A DNA stretch of 19,675 nucleotides from Christensenella sp. UBA6420. Its GTDB lineage: Bacteria > Bacillota > Clostridia > Christensenellales > DTU072. Positions 7,204-15,085 of the stretch are shown in pieces. A program made the position numbers and the translations under genes. Positions within the stretch are counted from its first letter, which is position 1, and the number at the start of each line of letters is the position of its first letter. Where the stretch lies: NCBI GenBank assembly GCA_002439705.1, contig DJPE01000062.1, positions 1,353 through 21,027 on the forward strand, given 5' to 3'. The notes under the pieces are model-generated. The model made no database searches and was not told the origin of the DNA. It worked only from the letters and a program-made list of their open reading frames with translations.

Positions 7204-8397
7204 ATGAAAGTTTTGGTAGTAAACGCAGGAAGTTCTTCCCTTAAATATCAGATTATCGATATGGCTAACGAAGCCATGCTTTGCAAAGGTTTGGTTGAAA
7301 GAATAGGCTCAGAAGGTTCTAATCTCTCGCATCAGACCGTAGGCAAAGAAAAACTCGTAATCAATAAGGAAATCAAAAATCATACCGACGCACTAAGAAC
7401 CGTTATCGAAGCGTTGACAGACAGGGAATACGGCGTAATAAAAGACGTAAGTGAAATTAATGCGGTAGGGCACAGAGTTCTTCACTCGGGTGAAGACTTC
7501 AAAGACAGCGTCGTAATCGACGACGAAGTTATTCGTATCTGCAAAAAGAATTCCGTTCTCGGCCCCCTTCATATGCCTGCGAACATTGCTTGCATAGAGT
7601 CCTGTAAGGAAGTTATGCCCAATACTCCCATGGTAGCGGTATTCGATACGGGGTTCCATCAGACCATGCCCAAATACGCGTATATGTACGCTATCCCTTA
7701 TAAGGATTATGAAGAATTTAAAATAAGAAAATACGGTTTCCACGGCACAAGTCACAAATTCGTTGCCGGCGAAGTAGCCAAATATCTCGGAACCGATAAG
7801 AGCAGAGTAATAACCTGCCACTTAGGGAACGGTAGTTCTTTATGTGCGATAAAAGACGGCAAGTGTATCGACACAACGATGGGGCTTACCCCACTTGAAG
7901 GCCTCGTTATGGGGACGAGAAGCGGAGATCTTGATCCCGCGGTAGTAGAATTTATGGCTAAATGCAGAAATCTTAACGCAGAACAAGTTCTTACCGTACT
8001 GAATAAGGAAAGTGGATTTAAGGGACTTACCGGTTACAGCGATTTCCGCGACGTAGAAAGGGAAGCTCTTAAAGGCGACGAAAAAGCAATTCTTGCCACC
8101 GATATGTTCGCTTATCGTATCCGTAAGTATATCGGTAGTTATTATGCGGCGTTGGGCGGACTCGACTGCATCGTGTTTACCGGCGGTATAGGAGAAAACA
8201 GCGATTATGGTCGCGAACACATAATGAAAGGACTCGAATGTTTCGGCATAGATTTTGATTTTGACAAAAACAAAAAAGTAGTGAGAGGACAGGTTACCGA
8301 ATTGTCCAAACCGACCAGTAAAGTCAAAGTAGTAATCATTCCGACCAACGAAGAACTCGTTATTGCGAGAGACGCAGTACGTCTTACCGCAAAATAA
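7204..8397 (+). CDS. ackA: Acetate kinase
   Basis: AckA transfers the phosphoryl group of acetyl phosphate to ADP, giving acetate and ATP by substrate-level phosphorylation, and can run in reverse to activate acetate. The 397-residue protein has the ASKHA-fold landmarks: VVNAGSSSLKYQ at residues 4-15, VGHRVLHSGE, FDTGFHQTMP, the phosphate loop CHLGNGSSLCAI, TMGLTPLEGLVMGTRSGDLDP, and FTGGIGENS near the C-terminus. The ATG at 7204 is preceded by ACGGAGG at a distance of about 13 bases. Gap to pta is 21 bases, so the pair is almost certainly one transcript. No terminator is seen behind it before the rpmF promoter. Confidence 0.98.
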   Translation: MKVLVVNAGSSSLKYQIIDMANEAMLCKGLVERIGSEGSNLSHQTVGKEKLVINKEIKNHTDALRTVIEALTDREYGVIKDVSEINAVGHRVLHSGEDFKDSVVIDDEVIRICKKNSVLGPLHMPANIACIESCKEVMPNTPMVAVFDTGFHQTMPKYAYMYAIPYKDYEEFKIRKYGFHGTSHKFVAGEVAKYLGTDKSRVITCHLGNGSSLCAIKDGKCIDTTMGLTPLEGLVMGTRSGDLDPAVVEFMAKCRNLNAEQVLTVLNKESGFKGLTGYSDFRDVEREALKGDEKAILATDMFAYRIRKYIGSYYAALGGLDCIVFTGGIGENSDYGREHIMKGLECFGIDFDFDKNKKVVRGQVTELSKPTSKVKVVIIPTNEELVIARDAVRLTAK

Positions 8398-8418
8398 GAA
8401 AAATAAGGTTTAATTAAG

Positions 8419-8447
8419 TTGACAAAAGACTTATAAATCTATATAAT
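8419..8447 (+). promoter_or_regulatory. Perfect-consensus sigma-A promoter upstream of rpmF
   Basis: TTGACA (8419-8424), a 17-base spacer and TATAAT (8442-8447) match the housekeeping consensus exactly. The start site would be near 8454, leaving a leader of about 39 nt before rpmF. It starts only 21 bases after the ackA stop, so rpmF-plsX-rnc can be expressed strongly and independently of pta-ackA. Confidence 0.88.
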
Positions 8448-8492
8448 TAACAAGCATAGTTAATGAATTAACAGGAATACAGGAGGCGCGCA

Positions 8493-8678
8493 ATGGCAGT
8501 ACCAAAGTCTAAAATATCCAAACAAAGAGGAAATACTCGTTTTGCTAACTGGAAACTCGCTCCGCTCAATTTGTCCGAATGCCCGCAGTGTCACGAACTC
8601 AAAAAGAGCCACGAAGTTTGCCCGAAATGCGGATACTACGACGGAAAACCCGTAGTAACCACGAAAGAAGACAAGTAA
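8493..8678 (+). CDS. rpmF: 50S ribosomal protein L32, zinc-binding form
   Basis: L32 is a small protein of the large ribosomal subunit. The 61-residue product has the canonical start MAVPKSKISKQR and a four-cysteine zinc ribbon, CPQC (residues 30-33) and CPKC (43-46), marking the zinc-requiring C+ paralogue. The ATG follows AGGAGG by seven bases. plsX follows after a hairpin, the usual association of rpmF with phospholipid genes. In many Bacillota a DUF177 (YceD/YlbN) gene sits directly upstream; here its place is taken by the promoter and ackA. Confidence 0.97.
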   Translation: MAVPKSKISKQRGNTRFANWKLAPLNLSECPQCHELKKSHEVCPKCGYYDGKPVVTTKEDK

Positions 8679-8704
8679 TAATCGTATATCGAAAACAATT
8701 TTTG

Positions 8705-8731
8705 AAATAGAGGAATAGCATTCCTCTATTT
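8705..8731 (+). terminator. 12-bp perfect hairpin between rpmF and plsX
   Basis: AAATAGAGGAAT (8705-8716) is a perfect inverted repeat of ATTCCTCTATTT (8720-8731) around a three-base loop. The tail is CTTGTATAAAAAATC, with a poor T tract, so termination would probably be partial. It sits 27 bases after rpmF and 24 bases before plsX. It may lower plsX-rnc expression relative to the abundant ribosomal protein, or mark an mRNA processing or stabilising site. Confidence 0.6.
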
Positions 8732-8755
8732 CTTGTATAAAAAATCGGAGGAAAA

Positions 8756-9757
8756 ATGAAAATAGTATTGGACGTATTTGGCGGAGATAACGCCCCGCAA
8801 GAGATTCTTAACGGTGCGAAAGCGGCTCTCGAAAAAGAATCCGGTTTCGAATTGGTTCTTTGCGGTAAAAAGGACGTAATCGACGCGTATATAAAAGAAA
8901 ACGCACTTGACGAAGCGAGAATTACTGTGCTCGACGCTACGGAAGTAATCACGAACGACGAAAGTCCCGTGGACGCCGTGCGAAACAAGCCCGATTCGTC
9001 AATAGTCAAAGCGTACGAATATCTTAACTCCGATCCCGACGCAAAAGCCTTCGTTTCGGCGGGAAGCACCGGAGCCGTTCTTACGGGTGCGGTTTTATTA
9101 TTAAAACGAATTAAAGGTATAAACCGTCCCGCATTGAGTCCGGTATTGCCTACGGTCACCGACAGGAACGTTCTTCTTATAGACTGCGGAGCAAACACCG
9201 AACCGAAAGCAATAAACCTGGTTCAGTTTGCGAAGATGGGAAGCGCATTTATGAAAAGCGTTTATGGCGTTGAGTCGCCCAAAGTAGGTCTTTTAAGCAA
9301 CGGAACGGAAGACAAGAAAGGAAATACTCTTAATAAGGAAGCCTTCCCTATGTTGAAAGAAGCGGGCATAAACTTCGTAGGAAACATGGAAGCGAGAGAA
9401 ATTCTGAGCGGCGATTACGACGTAGTGGTCAGCGACGGTTTTTCGGGAAATATCGCATTGAAAGCAAGCGAAGGAACGGCTCTTGGTATGTTCGGTCTTA
9501 TAAAAGACGGAATTATGAAGGGTGGACTCAGAGCGAAACTCGGATATTTATTGCTGAAACCCGTCTTCAAGGGCGTTAAGAAGAAAATGGATTATAACGA
9601 CAACGGCGGAGCGGTCTTGCTCGGCTTACAGAAGATAGTCGTAAAGAGTCACGGCAGCTCTAAGGCGAAAGCAATATGTAATTCTGTTTTGCAGGCTAAA
9701 AATATGGTCGATAGTGGAATTATAGAAAAAATCGGTGAGGAATTAAGTGTTAAGTAA
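8756..9757 (+). CDS. plsX: Phosphate acyltransferase PlsX
   Basis: PlsX makes acyl phosphate from acyl-ACP and phosphate, the first step of the PlsX/PlsY/PlsC route to phosphatidic acid at the membrane surface. The 333-residue length is typical. Landmarks are the N-terminal IVLDVFGGDNAP (usually DAMGGD), AFVSAGSTGAVL, LLIDCGANTE, LLSNGTEDKKGN, and VVSDGFSGNIALKASEG. The ATG at 8756 is seven bases after CGGAGG. The 3' end overlaps rnc by 11 bases, so the two are translationally coupled. Many bacteria have acpP between plsX and rnc; no such gene is present here. Confidence 0.97.
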   Translation: MKIVLDVFGGDNAPQEILNGAKAALEKESGFELVLCGKKDVIDAYIKENALDEARITVLDATEVITNDESPVDAVRNKPDSSIVKAYEYLNSDPDAKAFVSAGSTGAVLTGAVLLLKRIKGINRPALSPVLPTVTDRNVLLIDCGANTEPKAINLVQFAKMGSAFMKSVYGVESPKVGLLSNGTEDKKGNTLNKEAFPMLKEAGINFVGNMEAREILSGDYDVVVSDGFSGNIALKASEGTALGMFGLIKDGIMKGGLRAKLGYLLLKPVFKGVKKKMDYNDNGGAVLLGLQKIVVKSHGSSKAKAICNSVLQAKNMVDSGIIEKIGEELSVK

Positions 9758-10427
9758 TAACGACATTAACGAAATAGAAAATAAAATAGGGTATACGTTC
9801 AAGAACAAGGAATTACTCGTTCGGGCGTTTACCCATTCTTCTTTCGTGAACGAGCATAAAAACGCCACCGATTACGAACGCCTTGAATTTCTGGGAGACG
9901 CTGTTCTCGGATATATCGTAGGACTGTATCTATACAAAACTTTTCCTAATTACAACGAAGGTAAACTTACGAAAATAAGAGCTAATGTGGTAGACAGAAC
10001 TACGATAGCGTCGGTCGTAGCGGACATGGATATAATGAAGTTCGTGCGCGTAGGCGCGGGTAATGCGGAAGAAAACATTTTACATTCGAGAAAATCGAAT
10101 TGCGATATTTTCGAAGCGATAATCGGTGCGATAGTCATCGACAACGACGAAGATCTGACCGAAGCGGAAAACTTTATTTTACATCATTTGAAGTCCAAGA
10201 TAGGGATGGGGAATAACTCCGATTATAAATCAAGAGTTTGGGAATATTGTGCAAAAAACGGCAAAAAACCCGAAATAATTTTAATTAACGAACAACATAA
10301 TGCAGGTTCTGCGTATTTTCAGGTGGCTTTACACGTTGACGGAACCGAAGTAAGTCGCGGAGAAGGCGGGAATAAAGGACTAGCTTCTCAGGACGCTTGT
10401 AAAAAATTTTTTAATTTGCAAAAATAA
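9747..10427 (+). CDS. rnc: Ribonuclease III
   Basis: RNase III is a homodimeric endonuclease that cuts double-stranded RNA and matures rRNA precursors. The 226-residue protein has the catalytic domain with signature ERLEFLGDAVLG (44-55), in which E47 and D51 are catalytic, and the second acidic pair D120 and E123 in CDIFEAIIGAI. A C-terminal double-stranded RNA binding domain begins near residue 158 and ends with GLASQDACKKFF. The start is GTG at 9747, inside the last codons of plsX and seven bases behind GGTGAGG. In many Clostridia rnc is followed by smc and ftsY; here the heat-shock operon follows instead. Identity is secure. Confidence 0.97.
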   Translation: MLSNNDINEIENKIGYTFKNKELLVRAFTHSSFVNEHKNATDYERLEFLGDAVLGYIVGLYLYKTFPNYNEGKLTKIRANVVDRTTIASVVADMDIMKFVRVGAGNAEENILHSRKSNCDIFEAIIGAIVIDNDEDLTEAENFILHHLKSKIGMGNNSDYKSRVWEYCAKNGKKPEIILINEQHNAGSAYFQVALHVDGTEVSRGEGGNKGLASQDACKKFFNLQK

Positions 10428-10441
10428 TTTGTATAAAACGC

Positions 10442-10469
10442 TTGACAACGGATACAATAGTGTTATAAT
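10442..10469 (+). promoter_or_regulatory. Sigma-A promoter of the hrcA heat-shock operon
   Basis: TTGACA (10442-10447) and TATAAT (10464-10469) are both exact consensus hexamers, 16 bases apart. The predicted start site near 10476 falls inside the CIRCE operator, as expected for HrcA-controlled class I heat-shock genes. Confidence 0.9.
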
Positions 10470-10473
10470 AGCG

Positions 10474-10500
10474 TTAGCAATCAAAAGATGTGACTGCTAA
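10474..10500 (+). promoter_or_regulatory. CIRCE operator (variant), HrcA binding site
   Basis: TTAGCAATC, nine bases, GACTGCTAA. The CIRCE consensus is TTAGCACTC-N9-GAGTGCTAA, so each arm has one change, at position 7 from its outer end. In the left arm C became A. In the right arm the matching G became C. The two changes are not complementary, leaving one mismatch in the palindrome. Position over the transcription start and just ahead of hrcA supports autoregulation by HrcA. Confidence 0.92.
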
Positions 10501-10536
10501 CAAACAAAGAACCAAAGTGCCAACACGGTGGAGAAA

Positions 10537-11580
10537 ATGAGCATCGAAAAGTTGTCTGAACGTAAACAGAAGATATTGAAAGCGGTCGTAGACGAATACA
10601 TTACGAGCGCTTCGCCCATATCTTCCGGCGAAATCAAATCAAAGCATTTCGACGATATAAGTTCTGCTACTATCCGTAACGAATTGTCGGCGTTGGAAGA
10701 AATGGGTTATTTGATTCAGCCCCATACTTCCGCAGGTCGCATACCGTCGAAGAAAGCGTATAATCTTTACGTAGAGAAGTTTGTCGAAAGGCATCCGTTA
10801 TCGAAGAAAGAAGTTGCGTTCATCGAAAATGCGTTCAACGACAGATTCAACGAAATCGAAGACATCGTAAGGCGTACGGCTAAAGTAATCAGCGACGTGA
10901 CGAACTACACTTCGGTAATTGTTTTGAAGAACATCAATAAAGTGATTTTGAAAGAAATCAAACTTATTGACCTTGACGAACATACCGTACTCGTAGTCAT
11001 TATCACCGACAGCGGAATAATCCGAGATAAGGTAATTACGTTGCATAACGCGGTCGACTCTCAGTATATTATAGACGCGAACGCCATGATAAACAAGATA
11101 TTCGCCGGCAAGACGGTGAATCAGGTTAAGTCGCCGGATAAACTGATAGAAAACGAAATGCGCGAATTCAGAGAATTATACGAAAGTATCATTTCCATAC
11201 TCGAAAGTTACGCCGACAGCGGTGAAGAAAGCGTATTTATGGACGGACAGTCGAAGTTTTTGGAGTATCCCGAACACGACAGAGAAACCACTAAGGATTT
11301 TCTTAGCGTGGTAGATACGAAAGAAAAGTTGGCTGAAATATTTGAAGACGGAACCGATATTGAATTTAACGTAAAAATCGGTAAAGACGAGAAAGGCGGC
11401 ATAGATAAATGTGCGATAGTCACGGCAAAGTATATGTTGCACGGCAAGGAGATAGGACATGCCGGAGTAATCGGTCCGGAAAGAATGGATTACTCGAAGG
11501 TAATGAGCGTATTGAAATGCGTGTCGCATACTTTGGATGAAATAATAGACGGAGGTAACAATGGCAAAAGAATCAAATAA
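10537..11580 (+). CDS. hrcA: Heat-inducible transcription repressor HrcA
   Basis: HrcA represses class I heat-shock genes by binding CIRCE; in Bacillota its activity is tuned by the GroE chaperonin. The 347-residue protein begins with a winged-helix domain containing SERKQKILKAVVDEYI and the recognition region SSATIRNELSALEEMGYLIQPHTSAGRIPSKKAY, a hallmark of the family. The C-terminal half holds the GAF-like domain. I chose the ATG at 10537: the upstream in-frame GTG at 10528 is part of the ribosome binding site GGTGGAG. The 3' end overlaps grpE by 20 bases. It is the first gene of the operon and is controlled by the CIRCE element in its own leader. Confidence 0.97.
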   Translation: MSIEKLSERKQKILKAVVDEYITSASPISSGEIKSKHFDDISSATIRNELSALEEMGYLIQPHTSAGRIPSKKAYNLYVEKFVERHPLSKKEVAFIENAFNDRFNEIEDIVRRTAKVISDVTNYTSVIVLKNINKVILKEIKLIDLDEHTVLVVIITDSGIIRDKVITLHNAVDSQYIIDANAMINKIFAGKTVNQVKSPDKLIENEMREFRELYESIISILESYADSGEESVFMDGQSKFLEYPEHDRETTKDFLSVVDTKEKLAEIFEDGTDIEFNVKIGKDEKGGIDKCAIVTAKYMLHGKEIGHAGVIGPERMDYSKVMSVLKCVSHTLDEIIDGGNNGKRIK

Positions 11581-12064
11581 AGAACCCGTAGTCGAGGAAG
11601 TCGCGGAAGAAGCGGTGACCGAAGTCGTAAAACCGTCCGAATTGGAAGCGGCGGTGAAAGCGGCAGACGAATTCAAGAATATGGCTCAACGTATTCAAGC
11701 CGAATTCGACAATTACCGTAAACGCAACGCGGAAGCCGTTCGCAACGCGCGTAACGACGGAATTGACGACGTAGTGGAAATGTTCTTTCCCGTCATAGAC
11801 AACTTCGAACGCGGTATGAACGCCGTGAACGAAAAGGAAAAAACGGGAATGGAACTTATTTATAAGCAAGTGCTCGCTATATTCGACAAACTCGAAGTTA
11901 AAGAAATAGCGGCGCTCGGAGAAGACTTTAATCCTAAATATCATCACGCAATCGCCAAATGTGAAGATGAAAAGAACGAAAACAAAGTGGTTGAAGTTTT
12001 CCAGAAAGGTTATATGAGAAAAAACAAAGTGTTACGTCCCGCAATGGTGAAAGTAGCACAATAA
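11561..12064 (+). CDS. grpE: Nucleotide exchange factor GrpE
   Basis: GrpE releases ADP from DnaK and so drives the Hsp70 cycle. The 167-residue protein has an acidic, low-complexity N-terminus (many Glu and Val), a long helix including AQRIQAEFDNYRKRNA, and a C-terminal beta domain with VIDNFERGMNAV, EDFNPKYHHAI and VEVFQKGYMRKNKVLRPAMVKVA, all standard GrpE blocks. The ATG is preceded by GGAGG inside the end of hrcA, so translation is coupled. Lies between hrcA and dnaK as in other Bacillota. Confidence 0.97.
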   Translation: MAKESNKEPVVEEVAEEAVTEVVKPSELEAAVKAADEFKNMAQRIQAEFDNYRKRNAEAVRNARNDGIDDVVEMFFPVIDNFERGMNAVNEKEKTGMELIYKQVLAIFDKLEVKEIAALGEDFNPKYHHAIAKCEDEKNENKVVEVFQKGYMRKNKVLRPAMVKVAQ

Positions 12065-12086
12065 ATATAAAAGGAGATTATGTATT

Positions 12087-13913
12087 ATGTCTAAAATAAT
12101 TGGTATTGACTTAGGAACAACTAACTCTTGCGTAGCAGTAATGGAAGGCGGAGAAGCGGTGGTTATCCCCAACGCCGAAGGCGCTCGTACTACTCCGTCC
12201 GTAGTAGGATTTGCGAAAGACGGCAGCAGACTCGTCGGTCAGATAGCTAAACGTCAGGCCATAGTAAACGCAGATAAAACTATATCCAGTATAAAAAGGG
12301 AGATGGGTACTTCATACAAAGTAACTATCGACGGTAAAACTTATACGCCGCAGGAAATATCCGCAATGATTCTTGCGAAACTTAAACAGGACGCCGAGGC
12401 GTATCTTGGACAGAAAGTAACTCAGGCGGTAATTACCGTTCCTGCATATTTCAGCGACAGTCAACGTCAGGCGACAAAGGACGCAGGTAAGATAGCCGGA
12501 CTCGAAGTCCTTCGTATAATAAACGAACCTACTGCGGCTGCGTTAAGCTACGGTTTGGATAAAGAAGCAAAAGAACAAAAGATTCTTATCTACGACCTTG
12601 GCGGCGGTACGTTCGACGTATCCATACTGGAACTCGACGACGGCGTATTCCAGGTACTCGCAACCAACGGCGATACCAGACTCGGCGGCGACGATTTCGA
12701 TAACGAAATTATCAAATGGGTAGTAGCCGAATTTAAGAAGAACGAAGGCATCGACTTGCCCACCGATAAGATGGCTATGCAGAGAATCAAAGAAGCTGCC
12801 GAAAGAGCGAAAATCGAATTGAGCGGTGTTCAGAAAGCAAACATTAACCTTCCGTTCATCACCGTAGGAAGCAACGGACCTCTCCACATCGATATGGACC
12901 TTACGAGAGCTAAATTCGACGATATGACCGCATATTTGGTCAACAAAACTATTGCTCCTACCGAACAGGCTTTGAAAGACGCAGGTCTTAAAGCGTCGCA
13001 AATCGACAAAGTAGTTCTGGTAGGCGGTTCTACTCGTATACCCGCTGTATTCGAAGCAGTTAAGAAGATTACCGGTAAAGAACCCTATAAGGGAATTAAC
13101 CCCGACGAATGTGTAGCTTTGGGTGCTGCTATTCAGGGCGGCGTACTCGCAGGCGATGTCAAAGACGTATTGTTGCTCGATGTAACCCCGTTGTCGCTCG
13201 GTATCGAAACGATGGGTGGCGTATTCACTAAACTTATAGACAGAAACACTACTATTCCTACCAAGAAGAGTCAGATATTCTCGACGGCAAGTGACAACCA
13301 GACCAGCGTTGATATTCATGTACTGCAAGGCGAACGTGCTATGGCTGCCGACAATAAGACGCTCGGACGTTTCGAGCTTACCGGTATCCCGCCCGCAATG
13401 CGTGGCGTACCCCAGATTGAAGTTACTTTCGATATCGACGCTAACGGTATCGTAAGCGTAACCGCTCTCGATAAAGGTACGGGCAAGACGAATAACATAA
13501 CGATTACCGCATCCACGAATCTTAGCGAAGAAGATATCGACAAGGCAGTAAAGGAAGCTGAAAAATACGCTGAAGAAGACAAGAAGCGTAAAGAACTTGT
13601 TGAAATAAAGAATAACGCAGAACAGCTTATCCTTGCCATTGACAAGACTTTGACAGAGTCCGGAGATAAACTGAGTGATGAAGATAAAGCAATTCTTGAA
13701 GATGCTAGCAAAACTGCAAGAGAAAAACTCGATAAGGCGGAAACCGTAGAAGATGTTAAAGCTCTTACAGAAGAACTCAGTAAAGAGACTAATCCTATCT
13801 TTACTAAATTGTATCAACAGACTCAAGCCGAAAATGCGACTAACGGAGCCAACGGAAATGCGGGTAACGATGACGGTTCTTCCATCAACATTGACCCCAA
13901 TGATATAAAATAA
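12087..13913 (+). CDS. dnaK: Molecular chaperone DnaK (Hsp70)
   Basis: DnaK binds exposed hydrophobic segments of unfolded proteins in an ATP-driven cycle with DnaJ and GrpE. The 608-residue protein has all ATPase landmarks: GIDLGTTNSCVAV (6-18), EPTAAALSYGLDKE, IYDLGGGTFDVSI and VVLVGGSTRIPAV, then the linker DVLLLDVTPLSLGIETMGG, the substrate-binding domain with VTFDIDANGIVSVTALDKGTG, and a helical lid. The tail is short, Asn- and Gly-rich, ending INIDPNDIK, less acidic than the common DnaK tail. The ATG at 12087 follows AAGGAG at 10 bases; an ATG at 12080 is out of frame and closer to the ribosome binding site. dnaJ begins two bases after the stop. Confidence 0.98.
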   Translation: MSKIIGIDLGTTNSCVAVMEGGEAVVIPNAEGARTTPSVVGFAKDGSRLVGQIAKRQAIVNADKTISSIKREMGTSYKVTIDGKTYTPQEISAMILAKLKQDAEAYLGQKVTQAVITVPAYFSDSQRQATKDAGKIAGLEVLRIINEPTAAALSYGLDKEAKEQKILIYDLGGGTFDVSILELDDGVFQVLATNGDTRLGGDDFDNEIIKWVVAEFKKNEGIDLPTDKMAMQRIKEAAERAKIELSGVQKANINLPFITVGSNGPLHIDMDLTRAKFDDMTAYLVNKTIAPTEQALKDAGLKASQIDKVVLVGGSTRIPAVFEAVKKITGKEPYKGINPDECVALGAAIQGGVLAGDVKDVLLLDVTPLSLGIETMGGVFTKLIDRNTTIPTKKSQIFSTASDNQTSVDIHVLQGERAMAADNKTLGRFELTGIPPAMRGVPQIEVTFDIDANGIVSVTALDKGTGKTNNITITASTNLSEEDIDKAVKEAEKYAEEDKKRKELVEIKNNAEQLILAIDKTLTESGDKLSDEDKAILEDASKTAREKLDKAETVEDVKALTEELSKETNPIFTKLYQQTQAENATNGANGNAGNDDGSSINIDPNDIK

Positions 13914-13915
13914 TT

Positions 13916-15079
13916 ATGGCAAACAAAGATTATTACCAGGTATTGGGAATATCCAAACAGGCGAGTGCGGACGAAATAAAGTCCGCATATCGCCAAATGG
14001 CGAAAAAATATCACCCCGACGTTTTTGCTACGGCAGACGAAGCAACTAAGAAAAAAGCCGAAGTGAAGTTCAAAGAGATTCAGCACGCTTACGACGTATT
14101 GAGCGATCCGCAGAAAAAAGCGGCATACGACCAATATGGGAGCGAAGACGGACCCACGATGGGTGGCGACGGAAGCGGTTCCAGTGAATTCGGCAATTTC
14201 GGCGGATTTAACGGAAGCGATATTTTCAGCGACATATTCTCTGCGTTTACGGGCGGAAGCGGAAGAAGCGGTACTTCACGCAGTAGCCTCGACCGTGACG
14301 GCGACGATATAGAATACACGTTACGTCTTACCTTTATGGAAGCCGCATTCGGAGCGAAAGATAAAGAAATCAACTTTACCAGAATAGAAAAATGCGCTAC
14401 ATGCGGCGGAACGGGAGCTAAGGATGCAAGCAGTATTAAAGTTTGTTCCAAATGTAACGGAAGCGGCGTAATCAATATTCAACAACGTACTCCGTTCGGG
14501 GTGATGCAGTCGCAAAGAATATGTGATGAGTGCGGCGGAAGCGGAAAAATTATCACCGACAAGTGCAAAGATTGCGGCGGTAAAGGCAGAGTTCGTAAGC
14601 AATGCACGAAGAAAGTGAGTATCCCCGCCGGCGTCGACAACGGACAAATGCTTACCGTAAGGGGTGAAGGATGTGCGGGCGTCGGCAAAGGCGCAAACGG
14701 AAATCTTATCCTTATATTCAAGGTAGACGAACATCCTTTGTTTAAGCGTGACGGAGTAAACGTAAGTTTGGAAGTGCCAATTACCGTAAGCCAGGCTATT
14801 CTCGGCGATACGATAAAAATACCTACTCTTGACGGTAAAACTACTGATCTTGACGTGTCGGCAGGCACGCAAAGCGGTACGGTCAAAAGGATTAGGGGCA
14901 AGGGTATCAAGTATTTAAGGAAGGATGTTTACGGCGATATGTTCGTAAAACTTATCGTCGATATTCCGAAAGACTTGACGTTACGCCAGAAAGCGGCATT
15001 GAAAGATATGGACGAAACACTCGCAAAAGCCAAATACGAGCAAGTAGAAAAATACAACAAATTGATAAAAGGTTTATAA
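13916..15079 (+). CDS. dnaJ: Chaperone protein DnaJ (Hsp40)
   Basis: DnaJ delivers substrates to DnaK and stimulates its ATPase. The 387-residue type I protein has a J domain with HPD at 33-35, a Gly/Phe-rich linker (about 75-110, GNFGGFNGSD and similar), a zinc domain with four CxxCxGxG repeats (CATCGGTG, CSKCNGSG, CDECGGSG, CKDCGGKG), and a C-terminal peptide-binding domain. The ATG lies two bases after the dnaK stop. No Shine-Dalgarno sequence is visible, so translation probably depends on ribosomes finishing dnaK. prmA starts six bases after it. Confidence 0.97.
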   Translation: MANKDYYQVLGISKQASADEIKSAYRQMAKKYHPDVFATADEATKKKAEVKFKEIQHAYDVLSDPQKKAAYDQYGSEDGPTMGGDGSGSSEFGNFGGFNGSDIFSDIFSAFTGGSGRSGTSRSSLDRDGDDIEYTLRLTFMEAAFGAKDKEINFTRIEKCATCGGTGAKDASSIKVCSKCNGSGVINIQQRTPFGVMQSQRICDECGGSGKIITDKCKDCGGKGRVRKQCTKKVSIPAGVDNGQMLTVRGEGCAGVGKGANGNLILIFKVDEHPLFKRDGVNVSLEVPITVSQAILGDTIKIPTLDGKTTDLDVSAGTQSGTVKRIRGKGIKYLRKDVYGDMFVKLIVDIPKDLTLRQKAALKDMDETLAKAKYEQVEKYNKLIKGL

Positions 15080-15085
15080 AATTAA

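Noticed and set aside
8599..9198. A 199-residue minus-strand frame opposite rpmF and plsX
   Set aside because: Antisense to two secure genes, Ser-rich shadow composition, no ribosome binding site or domain.
10528..10536. GTG start for hrcA (and the similar GTGs at 16682 for mtaB and 18531 for rpsU)
   Set aside because: In all three cases the GTG is part of or abuts the ribosome binding site of the following ATG, which gives the family N-terminus.
12543..13826. A 427-residue open frame on the minus strand opposite dnaK
   Set aside because: It is fully antisense to a certain dnaK gene, is Phe/Tyr-rich without recognisable motifs, and arises because the codon bias of dnaK avoids stops in that frame.
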